Source: Thermocatellispora tengchongensis
Lineage (GTDB): Bacteria > Actinomycetota > Actinomycetes > Streptosporangiales > Streptosporangiaceae
NCBI RefSeq assembly: GCF_014202315.1
Contig: NZ_JACHGN010000006.1
Location: 372,001 to 436,000, forward strand
DNA: 64,000 bases
Direction: 5' to 3'
In this document: positions 6,627 through 15,945 of the stretch, one piece after another
How positions within the stretch are numbered: position 1 is the stretch's first letter
How the letters are laid out: each line of letters begins with the position of its first letter
Position numbers and translations under genes: made by a program
Notes under the pieces: generated by a model
Database searches by the model: none
What the model was told of the DNA's origin: nothing
The model's input: only the letters and a program-made list of their open reading frames with translations

Positions 6627-8240
6627 GTGCACGCGAGCATGGGCAACCTCGACGTCGCCGTCGCCGACGGCTATTGGCACTCCACCTTCTTCGACACCGC
6701 CGCCCTGCTGATGGAGAGCGCCGGGGCCGAAGGCGGACCGGACGAGCCACCGAAGTTCAAGAGATACCTCGACCGGCCCCGGCTGGCCCTGCCGCAGCAG
6801 GTGCCGCTGCGGCTCGGGCCGCTGGACCGGGTGCTGGCCGGCGACCCCGCGCCGCCGCCCGCCCCGCTGCGGGCCGGGGACCCGGCGCACCCCGACACCC
6901 TCGGCGCCCTGCTGTACTACGGCTACGGCTTCTCCCGCCAGGACGTCGGCCCCACCGCGGGCTGGCCCTACCACCGCCTGGTGCCCTCCGCGCGCTGCTT
7001 CTACCCGACGGAGCTGTACCTGTGCCTGCCGGGCGGCGGCGACCTGCCCGCCGGCGTCTACCACTACGACCAGCTCCACCACGCCCTGGTGGAGCTGCGG
7101 CCCGGCGACCACACCGAATTCCTGGCCGCCGCGGCCGGGGCCGGGTTCGACGGGGCCGCCGCGGTCGCGGTGCTGACCTCCCACTTCTGGAAGACCGCCT
7201 TCCGCTACCGCCACTACGCCTACCGGCTGTGCACGCAGGAGGCGGGCATGGTCGCCGGCAACCTGCTGCTGGTGGCGGCGGCGCTCGGCCTGGCCGCGCA
7301 CACGCACTACCAGTTCCTGGACGAGGCCGTGGACCGCCTCCTCGGGCTCACGCCGGGGGAGGAGCGCACCATGGCGGTGCTGCCGCTGTACCCGGCGGAC
7401 GCCGCGCCCGCCGCCGTACGCCCCGCGCCCGGGGCCACCGCGGCCGGGCTGTGCGCCCGCATCCCGCCCCTGCACGCGCCCTACGAGGACGTGCCCAAGG
7501 ACCTGTCGGCCGCCGCCCGCCTGTACGACCTGGACCGCCACTCGGTGCTGGAGGACACCGCCGGGTTCGCCCCGCCGCGCCCGCCCGCCGCTCCGCCCAC
7601 ACCCGGTCACGGGCTCGGGAACGGGCACGTGAACGGGAACGGGCACGGGAACGGGCACGGCCCCGACCTGGCCGTCACGCTGCGCGAGCGCAACTCGGGC
7701 GGGACGCTGTTCCGGCCGGTCGGCACGCCCATCGGCGCCGCCGACCTGGACCGGGTGGTGCGCCACGCCCTCGACCCCTCGCCCACCGACCTCGGCGCCC
7801 CGCTCAGCGCGGTCCACGTCGTGGTCCAGCACGTCACCGGGGTGCCCGCCGGGATCTACCGGGTGGACGGCGGCGAGCTGCGGCGGGCGGGCGACCTGCC
7901 CGAGGGCCGCCTGGACCGCCAGCTCGCCTTCGGGCCGCCCGTGATGGACATGACCGCGGTCAACGCCGTGTGCTACCTGGTCGCCGACCGCGACGAGGCC
8001 ACCCGGTGGCTGGGCAACCGGGGATACCGCATCGCCGGCATGGACGCCGGAGCCCCCGCCCAGCGCATCTGCGTGCTCGCCGCCGCCGCGGGCCTGGCCG
8101 CCCGCCCCGTGAACAGCTACTCCGTGCCTCAGGTACGCGAGCTGCTCGGCATCGAGCGGGACTCGGCCGTCCCCATGTTCCAGATCGCCCTGGGACGGCG
8201 CAGCCCGAGCCCGCAGTACGAGCTGCCCATCCTGTTCTGA
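6627..8240 (+). CDS. SagB-type FMN azoline dehydrogenase 1 (double nitroreductase fold)
   Basis: This 537-aa protein contains two nitroreductase-like halves. The first has 'RLVPSARCFYPTELYLCLPGG', 'GVYHYDQLHHALVEL' and 'YRLCTQEAGMVAGNLLLVAAALGL', and the second has 'GVPAGIYRVDGGEL' and 'RICVLAAAAGLAARPVNSYSVPQVRELLGI'. They are joined by an Asn/Gly/His repeat linker at about 326-346. The family oxidises thiazolines and oxazolines to azoles (TbtE-like). It begins 4 nt after the cyclodehydratase stop with GTG; an ATG at 6639 is an alternative, and neither has a clear ribosome site. It is one of two such dehydrogenases in the cluster. Confidence 0.88.
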   Translation: MHASMGNLDVAVADGYWHSTFFDTAALLMESAGAEGGPDEPPKFKRYLDRPRLALPQQVPLRLGPLDRVLAGDPAPPPAPLRAGDPAHPDTLGALLYYGYGFSRQDVGPTAGWPYHRLVPSARCFYPTELYLCLPGGGDLPAGVYHYDQLHHALVELRPGDHTEFLAAAAGAGFDGAAAVAVLTSHFWKTAFRYRHYAYRLCTQEAGMVAGNLLLVAAALGLAAHTHYQFLDEAVDRLLGLTPGEERTMAVLPLYPADAAPAAVRPAPGATAAGLCARIPPLHAPYEDVPKDLSAAARLYDLDRHSVLEDTAGFAPPRPPAAPPTPGHGLGNGHVNGNGHGNGHGPDLAVTLRERNSGGTLFRPVGTPIGAADLDRVVRHALDPSPTDLGAPLSAVHVVVQHVTGVPAGIYRVDGGELRRAGDLPEGRLDRQLAFGPPVMDMTAVNAVCYLVADRDEATRWLGNRGYRIAGMDAGAPAQRICVLAAAAGLAARPVNSYSVPQVRELLGIERDSAVPMFQIALGRRSPSPQYELPILF

Positions 8241-8284
8241 TCCCTTCTCCTCCGTCGCCGACCCCAAAGGAAGGGAGTCCCGAC

Positions 8285-10918
8285 ATGCGTGTCGGTATCA
8301 GAGTGGCCAGTCTGCCGGTGACCGCCGTCGGCCAACTGCGCTCCGACAAGAGCTGGGCCGCCATCGCCGACGCCGTCGCGACCGGACGCTGGCTGAGGGA
8401 GGAGGGCGCGCGGCTGTCGGATGAGCTGTACGAGCTGATCGGACGGCCCGAGACGGCCCCGGTGAAGCCCCGCGCCGTCGCGCTGCGGCGGGCGGTCTTC
8501 ACCGGGCGCAGGCTGGGCTCCCGGTTGTGGAACCCCGAGATCCGCGCGGTGCTCCCCGAGGAGCTGGCCGCCCGGATCGACGCCTGGGACCGGCGCTACC
8601 GGGAGCGCGACGCGATCGTCGCCGACCTGCCGGACCTGATGGCCGGCGAGCTCGCCGAGGTCAACCGGCTGCTGCGCGAGACGCTGCGCGCCCCGGCCTT
8701 CCAGTACGGCCTGGTCACCGGCAGCCCGGACCTGTTCGAGGAGCTGACCAAGTGGCTCGGCGGCCCGCGCGACGCGCAGCCCTCCCGCCAGACCCTGCTG
8801 CGGCTCACCAAGTACCTGCTGCGGGTCGTCACCAAGACCAGCCCCTACAGCACGTTCACCATCAGCGGCATGACCGGCGTCGTGCCCGGCCACGACGCCG
8901 TCCGCTTCACCGGCGACTTCGAGTGGAAGAGCGTGGTGGAGCTGAACATCTGGCTGGTCCGCCGGCTCGCGGTCGCCGCCGTACGCCACCCCGCCCTGCG
9001 CGCCACCCAGGTGCTGCGGCCCAACCCCAGCCTCGTCGCCGACGGCGACACCCTCACCTTCCTGGCCGGCGGGCCCGCGGCCGCGCTGGTCAGGCTCCGG
9101 CGCAGCCCGGCGCTTGAGGAGAGCCTGCGCCATCTTCAGGAGCATCCCGGCGCCACGTTCACCGGGCTCTGCCGCCACCTGCGCGAGATCGACCCGAAGC
9201 TCGACGAGCGCGAAGTGGCGCAGTACGTCGCCAAGCTCGCCGACGCCGGGGTGCTCAACGCCCTGCCGCCGTACGCCGAGCAGGACGAGGACCACCTCGC
9301 CACCCTGGCCGCCTGGCTGGGCGGCGGCGGCGCCCCCGAGCTGGACCACCTCGCCGGCGAGGCCCGGCGGCTGCACGCCGACCTGCTGGACTACGCCGGC
9401 CTGGCCGATCCGGCCCAGCGGCGCGAACGCAACCGGGTCATCGTCGGACGCCTGGGCGGCATGCTGGAGGCGGCCGACCGCGTCTCCGGCCTCCCCGACG
9501 GCGAGCCGCTGCCCCGCAAGAACCTCTTCCACGAGAACGCCGTCTTCCTGTCCCCGGTCGCCGAGCTGGGCCGGGACGCCTGGGAGCCGGTCCTGGCCGA
9601 CCTGCACGCCCTGCGTCCCGTCCTCGGCATGTTCGATCCGGGCAGGCCCGCCCGCCTCGCGCTCACCCGGGTGTTCACGGCCACGTACGGCGAGGGCGGC
9701 ACGGCCCCGTGGCTGGACTTCTACCAGACGATCAACCGGCTGATCGGCGGCGGGCACAAGGCGAGCATCGGCGGCGTGGACGGCGCCACCGCCCGCGCCC
9801 TGTGCAACGGGCCGTCCACCACGCCCCCCGACGTGTGGCGGGCCCTGCCCTTCGCCCGAGAGCAGTCCGAGCTGACCGACACCGTCGGCAAGGCCATCCG
9901 GTTCCGCCCCGCCGACCCGGACGGCGTCGTCCGGCTCAGCCCGGCCGAGCTGGACGCCCTGACCCGCCCCTACGGCCAGTCGGTGGCCGACCCGCTCACC
10001 TGCTACGTCCAGCTCGTCGAGTCCGAGGGCCCGCTGCGGATCGTGCTCAACACGGTCTCGGTCGGCGTCGGCCGCGGCCACACCCGGCTGGCCCGCATGC
10101 TGCGCCGGGCGGGCGCGCGCGGGTACGACGAGCCGGCCGTGGCCGAGGAGGCGCCCGACGGGTCGCTGCTGGTGGAGAGCGGCGCCGGCTTCGACAGCAA
10201 CCTCAACCTGCGCACGCCGGGCACCCGCTACGAGCTGGACTACCCCTTCACCGCGCCCGGCCGCCCGGAGGCGTACCGCATCCCCGTCAACGACCTGCTC
10301 GTCGCCCACGACTCTGGCACCGACGCCCTGACGCTGCGCTCGCGGCGGCTCGGCCGCCCGCTGCGGCCCGTACACGGCGGCCTGATGGCGGAGATGTGGC
10401 TCCCGCCGCCGCTCCGGCACCTCATCGAGATCTTCGGCGCGCCGCCGACGCTGATGCACGCCAGCCTGCCGCTGTTCCTGCCCCGCGACCACGACCCGCG
10501 CGAGCTCGGGCTGCGCGTGCTGCCGCGCCTGGAGGTCGGCCGGATCGTGCTGAGCCGCCGCTGCTGGGCGTTCCCGGCCAAGGAGATGCCGCTGCGCGCC
10601 AAGGGCGAGAGCGACGCGGGCTACTGGCTGCGCCTGGCCGAGTGGTTCGCCGAGCAGGACATGCCGGAGCGCTTCTACGTCCGCGTCGTGGCCGTCTCGC
10701 ACACCACGTGGCGGCCCGACCTGAAGTCCCGCAAGCCCATGTACGTCGATGTGGCCATGTGGTACTCGATCGCGCTGCTGGAGCGCGCCATCGCCGACCC
10801 CGGCGACCTGGTCATCGTCACCGAGGCGCTGCCCGATCTGGACGCGGCCCCGCGCTACGGCGCCGCCGGGCACGTCACCGAGCTGACCGTCGAGGTCGGC
10901 GGCGAGGAGGACCGATGA
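8285..10918 (+). CDS. lantibiotic/thiopeptide dehydratase, glutamylation subunit
   Basis: This 877-aa protein starts at an ATG with AAGGAAGGGA upstream. It matches the Lant_dehydr_N family, which transfers glutamate from glutamyl-tRNA to core Ser/Thr: a 'KTSPYSTFTISG' motif (about 185), 'KNLFHENAVFL' (about 412) and the family-like C-terminal 'RPVHGGLMAEMWLPP' and 'RCWAFPAKEMP' stretches. Its size fits the split thiopeptide dehydratases (TbtB-type), in which glutamate elimination is done by a separate small protein. An ATGA overlap couples it to the next gene. It should convert Ser residues of the five cores to Dha. Confidence 0.9.
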   Translation: MRVGIRVASLPVTAVGQLRSDKSWAAIADAVATGRWLREEGARLSDELYELIGRPETAPVKPRAVALRRAVFTGRRLGSRLWNPEIRAVLPEELAARIDAWDRRYRERDAIVADLPDLMAGELAEVNRLLRETLRAPAFQYGLVTGSPDLFEELTKWLGGPRDAQPSRQTLLRLTKYLLRVVTKTSPYSTFTISGMTGVVPGHDAVRFTGDFEWKSVVELNIWLVRRLAVAAVRHPALRATQVLRPNPSLVADGDTLTFLAGGPAAALVRLRRSPALEESLRHLQEHPGATFTGLCRHLREIDPKLDEREVAQYVAKLADAGVLNALPPYAEQDEDHLATLAAWLGGGGAPELDHLAGEARRLHADLLDYAGLADPAQRRERNRVIVGRLGGMLEAADRVSGLPDGEPLPRKNLFHENAVFLSPVAELGRDAWEPVLADLHALRPVLGMFDPGRPARLALTRVFTATYGEGGTAPWLDFYQTINRLIGGGHKASIGGVDGATARALCNGPSTTPPDVWRALPFAREQSELTDTVGKAIRFRPADPDGVVRLSPAELDALTRPYGQSVADPLTCYVQLVESEGPLRIVLNTVSVGVGRGHTRLARMLRRAGARGYDEPAVAEEAPDGSLLVESGAGFDSNLNLRTPGTRYELDYPFTAPGRPEAYRIPVNDLLVAHDSGTDALTLRSRRLGRPLRPVHGGLMAEMWLPPPLRHLIEIFGAPPTLMHASLPLFLPRDHDPRELGLRVLPRLEVGRIVLSRRCWAFPAKEMPLRAKGESDAGYWLRLAEWFAEQDMPERFYVRVVAVSHTTWRPDLKSRKPMYVDVAMWYSIALLERAIADPGDLVIVTEALPDLDAAPRYGAAGHVTELTVEVGGEEDR

Positions 10919-11925
10919 GCTGGGTGAGCGTGCACGCCTTCCACCAGGGAGACCTGGACGCCCTGCTCACCGCCGGGGTCGTGCCCCTCGCCGAGCGCCT
11001 GGCCGGCGACGGCCTGGCCGTGCGGTGGTTCTTCCTGCGCTACTGGGACGGCGGCCCGCACCTGCGCGTACGCGTGCTGGCCGCCGAAGGGCAGGAGGCG
11101 CGCGTGGAGCGGGAGCTGGTGGACGGGCTCGGCGCCTACCTGCGCGCCCACCCCTCCGGCACGCTCGACGCCGACGCCTACCGGCGCATGGCCGCGGAAC
11201 TGGCCCGGATGGAGGGCATGGCCGCGCACGAGGCCGAGCCGCGGCCCAACGACACCGCCCAGCCGGTGCCGTACGTGCCCGAGCGCCACGTCTACGGCGA
11301 GCGGGAGGCGCTGGCCGCCGCCGAGCGGCACTTCGCGGAGTCCAGCCGCATCGCCGCGGGCGTGGTGGCGGCGGGCACGCCGCAGGGCCGGCGCCGCGGG
11401 CTGGCGCTGTCGGCCGCCCTGCTGGCCCTGGCCGTGGCCGAACCCGACCTGGACGACGTGGCCGCCCGTTTCGCCGCCGGCGCGCAGGCCGCCATCACCG
11501 CCGCGCGCGACGCGGGCATGCCGGATCTGTCGGCCTCCTACCTGCCGCAGCGCGAGCGGCTGCTCGCCCACGCCCGCGACCTGTGGCGGCTCGCCGCCAC
11601 CGGCCCCCAGCAGGACGACGACGAGGACGACGCCCACATCGCCTGGCTGCGCAGCGTACGGGCGCTGCGGCAGCGGCTGGAGGCGGCCCGCGCGGCCGGA
11701 GACCTCGACGTCGAGCCCCCGCGCTCGCCGTTCACCTGGCAGACGGCGCACCTGCCCGGCGGGCCCCCCGCCGCGGTGCGCGGCGTGCTGCTGCGCGCCG
11801 CCCACCTGTTCAACAACCGCCTCGGCGTCCCGATCAGCGAGGAGATCCACATCAACTACCTGATCGGCAGAACCCTCGCCGACCTTGCACCGAACCGAGA
11901 ACCCACGACTGTGAGGACACCGTGA
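10915..11925 (+). CDS. thiopeptide-type Lant_dehydr_C protein A (elimination or pyridine synthase)
   Basis: This 336-aa protein begins 'MSWVSVHAFHQGDLDALL' with the family motif 'WFFLRYWDGGPHLRVRV' and ends 'LFNNRLGVPISEEIHINYLIG', resembling the xNRLGI/E end of glutamate-elimination domains. The superfamily includes both the elimination subunit (TbtC-like) and the [4+2] pyridine synthase (TbtD-like). Two different members lie next to each other here, as in true thiopeptide clusters, so one is probably each. I cannot decide which from sequence alone. Its stop overlaps the GTG of the next gene (GTGA). Confidence 0.82.
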   Translation: MSWVSVHAFHQGDLDALLTAGVVPLAERLAGDGLAVRWFFLRYWDGGPHLRVRVLAAEGQEARVERELVDGLGAYLRAHPSGTLDADAYRRMAAELARMEGMAAHEAEPRPNDTAQPVPYVPERHVYGEREALAAAERHFAESSRIAAGVVAAGTPQGRRRGLALSAALLALAVAEPDLDDVAARFAAGAQAAITAARDAGMPDLSASYLPQRERLLAHARDLWRLAATGPQQDDDEDDAHIAWLRSVRALRQRLEAARAAGDLDVEPPRSPFTWQTAHLPGGPPAAVRGVLLRAAHLFNNRLGVPISEEIHINYLIGRTLADLAPNREPTTVRTP

Positions 11926-13079
11926 CCGAGACGACGCGGCAGTGGCACAGCGCGCACATCTACTACTACGACGGGAACGGCGCCGACGCGCTGCTCCTGG
12001 ACGGGGTCCGGCCACTGATCGCGGCGCTCGGCGAGCGCGGCATGCCGGACGCCTACTTCGTCCGCCACTGGCTGCGCGGCCCCCATGTCCGGGTGCACGT
12101 CCACACCGACCCCGCGACCTGGGAGAACGTCGCCAAGCCGCTGATCGAGGACATCGCGGGCGGCTACCTGCGCGAGCACCCGTCCACGCACGTCCCGGAC
12201 ATGGAGCAGGAGGAGCGCGTCCACACCTGGCTGGCCGAGCTGGAACGCGAGCAGGGGCCGCTGACCCCCTGGTTCCCCGACAACTCCATCCAGTACCTGC
12301 CGTACGACCGGCGCCTGCACGTGCTCGGCACCGTGGAGGCCGCCGACAACCTCGCCGCGTTCCACGTCGAGACCACCCCGCTCGCCTTCCGCATCCTTCA
12401 GGACCACCCCACCAAGTCGGGCAGGCTCGGCGCGCTGCTGTCGCTGATGCTGGCCAGCGCGCAGATCGGCTGCCCGCCCATCACCAAGGGCTACCTGTCC
12501 TACCGCTCGCACGCCGAGGGGTTCTTCGCCAACTGCGCCGACCCGCAGCGGATGCGCACCACGTACGAGAACCTGTACCAGGCCAACCGGGAGCCGCTGG
12601 CCCGGCGGCTGCGCGCGGTGCTGGCGCTGCTGGACCCCGATGCCCCCGCCGCCGACGTGGACGAGGACGGGTACGAGGAGGCGACCCGCTACCTCGCCGA
12701 GTGGGCGCCCATCGCGCGCCGCGTCATCGAGCGCTCGGAGGACCTGGAGGCCCGCGGGCTGCTCGACATGCCGTCCTTCTTCGTGGACGACCCCGACTCC
12801 CGGCGCGGCATGGGCTGGGAGAACGTCAGCGACTTCCACAAGGCCCTCATCGGCAACGAGCACGTGCGCGACGAGCTGGCCTCGGCGACGTGGTTCACCG
12901 TCTACCGGGTCCTGCTCAACTTCCAGTACCTGCTGTTCAGCAGGCTGGGCCTGACCCCGTCGGAGCGGTTCCTGCTGTGCCACCTCGCCGCGCGCGCGGT
13001 GGAGGACGCCCACGACATGGGCCTGGACAAGGTCATCGAGCTGCTGCAGGCCGAGCCCACCGCCTGGGGGCCGAGGTGA
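11922..13079 (+). CDS. thiopeptide-type Lant_dehydr_C protein B (pyridine synthase or elimination)
   Basis: This 385-aa protein starts at GTG inside the previous stop. It opens 'QWHSAHIYYYDGNGADALLL' with 'YFVRHWLRGPHVRVHVHT', the same superfamily as its upstream neighbour but clearly divergent and longer, with a central 'YLSYRSHAEGFFANCADPQRMR' block and a C-terminal 'LLFSRLGLTPSERFLLCHLAARAVED'. Together with protein A it makes the elimination/pyridine-synthase pair expected of a thiopeptide pathway. If it is the pyridine synthase it would also release the leader during aromatisation, consistent with the lack of a peptidase gene. Assignment within the pair is open. Confidence 0.82.
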   Translation: MTETTRQWHSAHIYYYDGNGADALLLDGVRPLIAALGERGMPDAYFVRHWLRGPHVRVHVHTDPATWENVAKPLIEDIAGGYLREHPSTHVPDMEQEERVHTWLAELEREQGPLTPWFPDNSIQYLPYDRRLHVLGTVEAADNLAAFHVETTPLAFRILQDHPTKSGRLGALLSLMLASAQIGCPPITKGYLSYRSHAEGFFANCADPQRMRTTYENLYQANREPLARRLRAVLALLDPDAPAADVDEDGYEEATRYLAEWAPIARRVIERSEDLEARGLLDMPSFFVDDPDSRRGMGWENVSDFHKALIGNEHVRDELASATWFTVYRVLLNFQYLLFSRLGLTPSERFLLCHLAARAVEDAHDMGLDKVIELLQAEPTAWGPR

Positions 13080-14593
13080 CGCACGCGCGGGAGGCCGCGG
13101 CGGCGCGCCGCTACCTGAGCGAGGGGGAGCGCCTGCAGCCGGGCAACCTGGCCCGGGTGGACTGGGGCCGGAAGCTGCCCGCGGTCAAGCGCTACCCGCC
13201 CCGGGCCGCCGTGCGCCCGGCGGACCCGCTGCCCGCGCTGCTGCGCGACGCCTACGGCTGGACCCGCTACCAGTGGGACGACTGGGGGCAGGCCACATCG
13301 TTGCCCGGCATGGCCAACCTCGCCCTCGGCCGCCCGCTGCGCGCGGTGCCGTCGGGCGGCGGCCTGTCGTCCTCCGAGCTGTACCCGGTCGGCGAGGTGC
13401 CCGGCCTGCCCTCCGGGGCCTACCACTACGACGGCGCCGCCGAGGCGCTCGACCCGGTGCGCGCCAACGTCACCCCGGCCGACCTGGGCCTGGACGACAC
13501 GCCCCTGGCGTTGCTGATCACCAGCGTGTTCGGCAGGGTGTCCTTCAAGTACGGCGAGTTCGGCTACCGGCTGCAGTGCCTGGACGCCGGCCTGCTCGCC
13601 GGGCAGATCCTCGCCGTCCTGGACGCCGCCGGGCTCGGCGGCCGGCTGCACACCCGCTTCCACGACGAGGCGGCGGAGGAACGGCTCGGCCTGACCCCCA
13701 CCGCCGAACGCCCGCTCGTCGCGGTCGCCGTCCGCGGCCTGCCCCCCGCGGCTCCTGCGGCTCCCGGGGCGGTGCCGCTCGCCGCCCCGGCCCTGCCGAC
13801 GGAGCACACCCGGCCGCCGCAGGTGCTGGACACCATGCCGCACACCCGTACGCTGTGCGCGGCCAGCCGGGACGGCACCGGGCCCGGCGCTCCGCTCCCG
13901 CCGCCGCTCGTGCCCGGCCCCGCGTGGCCGGGCGACGCCGTCGCGCTCCCGCCGCCGGACGCCGACCCGCTGCGGCCGGACGCGCTCGCGGTGGCCCGGC
14001 GCGAGCGCCGCAGCCTGGACGGCCGTTTCGGCGTCGGCCCCATCACCCTCGCCCAGGCCGCCACCGTGATCGCCGCCGCCCGGCACACCTGGGAGGGCGA
14101 CGTCGGCTCCCGGCACGTCCTGCTGTACTGCCTGGTCAACGACGTCACCGGCGTCCCGCGCGGCGCGTACGTCTACGACCCGGCCGGCCACCGGCTGCTC
14201 CGCACCCGCGAGGGCGACCTGCGCGAGGAGATGTGGCTGCCGCCGCCGCAGCGCTGGCTGCTCGGCGACCAGCGCTGCGCCATGGCCGTGTACCCGGCGG
14301 GCGACTACGCCGCGGGCTTCGCGGCCTGCGGCGACCGCTGGTACCAGATGCAGAACATCGCCGCGGGCGCCGTGGCGCAGCGCGTCCTGCTCGCCGCCGC
14401 CGGTGCCGGGCTCAGCAGCCGCATCATGTGCGCCGCCGCCCCCGCCGACGTCGCGAAACTGCTCGCCCTCCCGCCCGCCCACCGCCCCCTGTGCGAGATC
14501 CTGATCGGCCCGCGGGGGCACAACGTCGCCTACGCCCAGCCGCTGTCCGCCGGCGACACCTGGCCCGCCCGCACTCCCGAGGTGACCCCATGA
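13076..14593 (+). CDS. SagB-type azoline dehydrogenase 2
   Basis: This 505-aa double nitroreductase-fold protein uses a GTG overlapping the previous TGA. Motifs are 'RAVPSGGGLSSSELYPVGEVPGLPSGAYHYD', 'YRLQCLDAGLLAGQILAVLDAAGLG' and, in the second half, 'GVPRGAYVYDPAGHRLLR' and 'WYQMQNIAAGAVAQRVLLAAAGAGL'. A Pro/Ala-rich linker separates the halves. It is only distantly similar to the first dehydrogenase. A second copy may act on different azolines of the crowded poly-Cys core or form a heteromer with the first; both ideas are inference. It is coupled by ATGA to the second YcaO. Confidence 0.85.
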   Translation: MTHAREAAAARRYLSEGERLQPGNLARVDWGRKLPAVKRYPPRAAVRPADPLPALLRDAYGWTRYQWDDWGQATSLPGMANLALGRPLRAVPSGGGLSSSELYPVGEVPGLPSGAYHYDGAAEALDPVRANVTPADLGLDDTPLALLITSVFGRVSFKYGEFGYRLQCLDAGLLAGQILAVLDAAGLGGRLHTRFHDEAAEERLGLTPTAERPLVAVAVRGLPPAAPAAPGAVPLAAPALPTEHTRPPQVLDTMPHTRTLCAASRDGTGPGAPLPPPLVPGPAWPGDAVALPPPDADPLRPDALAVARRERRSLDGRFGVGPITLAQAATVIAAARHTWEGDVGSRHVLLYCLVNDVTGVPRGAYVYDPAGHRLLRTREGDLREEMWLPPPQRWLLGDQRCAMAVYPAGDYAAGFAACGDRWYQMQNIAAGAVAQRVLLAAAGAGLSSRIMCAAAPADVAKLLALPPAHRPLCEILIGPRGHNVAYAQPLSAGDTWPARTPEVTP

Positions 14594-15945
14594 AGCTGCG
14601 CAGCCGAGTCCCCAAGCACCACAAGACGGGCACCCACCGCGAGGTCCCCGCCACGACCACCCTGGAACGCATCCGCCCGCACCTGCGCACCATCGGCGTC
14701 ACCAGGATCGCCGACATCACCGGCCTGGACCGGGTGGGCATCCCCGTCTACAACGCGATCATGCCGCGCTCGCAGGAGCGGCTGTCCATCTACAACGGCA
14801 AGGGCCCGACCCCCGCCGACGCGATGGCCTCGGCCGTCATGGAGGCCGTGGAACGCTTCTGCGCCTGGCAGCCGATGCGGGCCACCGCCATCGCCTCCTA
14901 CGCCGACCTCGCCGCCGCCGGGCGCCCGGTCATGGACCCGGCGGCGTACAACCTGGAGCAGGACCGCCGCTACCACCCTGACCTGCCGATCTCCTGGGTG
15001 GAGGGGTTCGACCTGATCGCCGGGGAGCCCGTGCTCGTGCCGCAGTGCCTGGGCGGGTACTACCACCGCTTCCACGAGATCCCCACGCACAAGATCACCA
15101 CCGCGAACGGCATCGCCTCCGGCAACACCCTGGAGGAGGCCGTCTGCCACGGGCTGGCCGAGGTCATCGAGCGCGACGACTGGACCATGGCCGAGCTGGT
15201 CGGCAACCGCCTGCGCCAGGTGATCCGGCAGCGGCTGGGCCAGAACGCCCCGCCCGGGGCCGACGAGTGGCTGACCGAGCGCAACCCGAGCATCGACCTG
15301 GGCACCCTGCCCGCCTCCGCGCAGCGTTACGTCGAGGCGTTCGAGCAGGCGGGCGTACGCATCGTGCTGAAGTACACCGGAGGCGACAGCACGGTCCCCA
15401 GCGTGGCCGCGATGGCGCTGGAGGACAGCGGCGGCGCCTTCTCCGCCGCGCACGCCGGCTACGGCGCCCACCCCGACGCCGAGACCGCGCTGCTGCGGGC
15501 GCTCACCGAGGTCGCGCAGAGCCGTGCCGTGGACATCCAGGGCATGCGCGAGGACCTGAGCCAGGCCGGCGACGAGATCCCCGACTGGGACCGCCACGCC
15601 GCCAGGAGCGCCAGTGTGGACCCCACGTCCTGGCCCTTCAACGACTCCCCGGCCCCGGTCAAGTTCGCCGACCTGCCCAGCACGCCCAGCGACGACATCG
15701 CGGCCGACCTCGCCGTGATGCTCGCCGAATGCCGGCGGCGCGGCCTGGACCGGGTCATCGCCCTGGACCGCACCGCCCCCGGCCTGCCCGTCGCGGTGGC
15801 CCGGGTGCTGGTGCCCGGCGCCGAGTCCTGGGGCGTGGACCAGAGCAAGCTCGGCCCCCGGGCGGGCGCCCGGTGGGACGCGGAGCTCAAGGAACTGATC
15901 CGCCGGCGCGACGAAGGCGCCGCCGGCGGGGGAGAGGAGTCCTGA
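14590..15945 (+). CDS. TfuA-associated YcaO (candidate thioamide-forming)
   Basis: This 451-aa stand-alone YcaO has the nucleotide-binding motifs SAVMEAVER (Sx3ExxER), 'LEEAVCHGLAEVIERDDW' and EVAQSR (ExxQxR). It lacks both an E1-like domain and the proline-rich C-terminus of cyclodehydratases, ending in a charged tail. The next gene, overlapping by one base (TGATG), is TfuA. YcaO-TfuA pairs install backbone thioamides, as in thioviridamide-type peptides, in thiopeptin/saalfelduracin-type thiopeptides and in methyl-CoM reductase. Here the likely product is a thioamidated form of the poly-Cys peptides. The target residue cannot be read from the sequence. Confidence 0.9.
   Translation: MKLRSRVPKHHKTGTHREVPATTTLERIRPHLRTIGVTRIADITGLDRVGIPVYNAIMPRSQERLSIYNGKGPTPADAMASAVMEAVERFCAWQPMRATAIASYADLAAAGRPVMDPAAYNLEQDRRYHPDLPISWVEGFDLIAGEPVLVPQCLGGYYHRFHEIPTHKITTANGIASGNTLEEAVCHGLAEVIERDDWTMAELVGNRLRQVIRQRLGQNAPPGADEWLTERNPSIDLGTLPASAQRYVEAFEQAGVRIVLKYTGGDSTVPSVAAMALEDSGGAFSAAHAGYGAHPDAETALLRALTEVAQSRAVDIQGMREDLSQAGDEIPDWDRHAARSASVDPTSWPFNDSPAPVKFADLPSTPSDDIAADLAVMLAECRRRGLDRVIALDRTAPGLPVAVARVLVPGAESWGVDQSKLGPRAGARWDAELKELIRRRDEGAAGGGEES

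Noticed and set aside
6674..8284. N-terminal extension of the dehydratase frame (1414 codons in total)
   Set aside because: The upstream part is Pro/Ala/Arg-rich shadow of the SagB-like gene. The true start is the ATG at 8285 behind AAGGAAGGGA.
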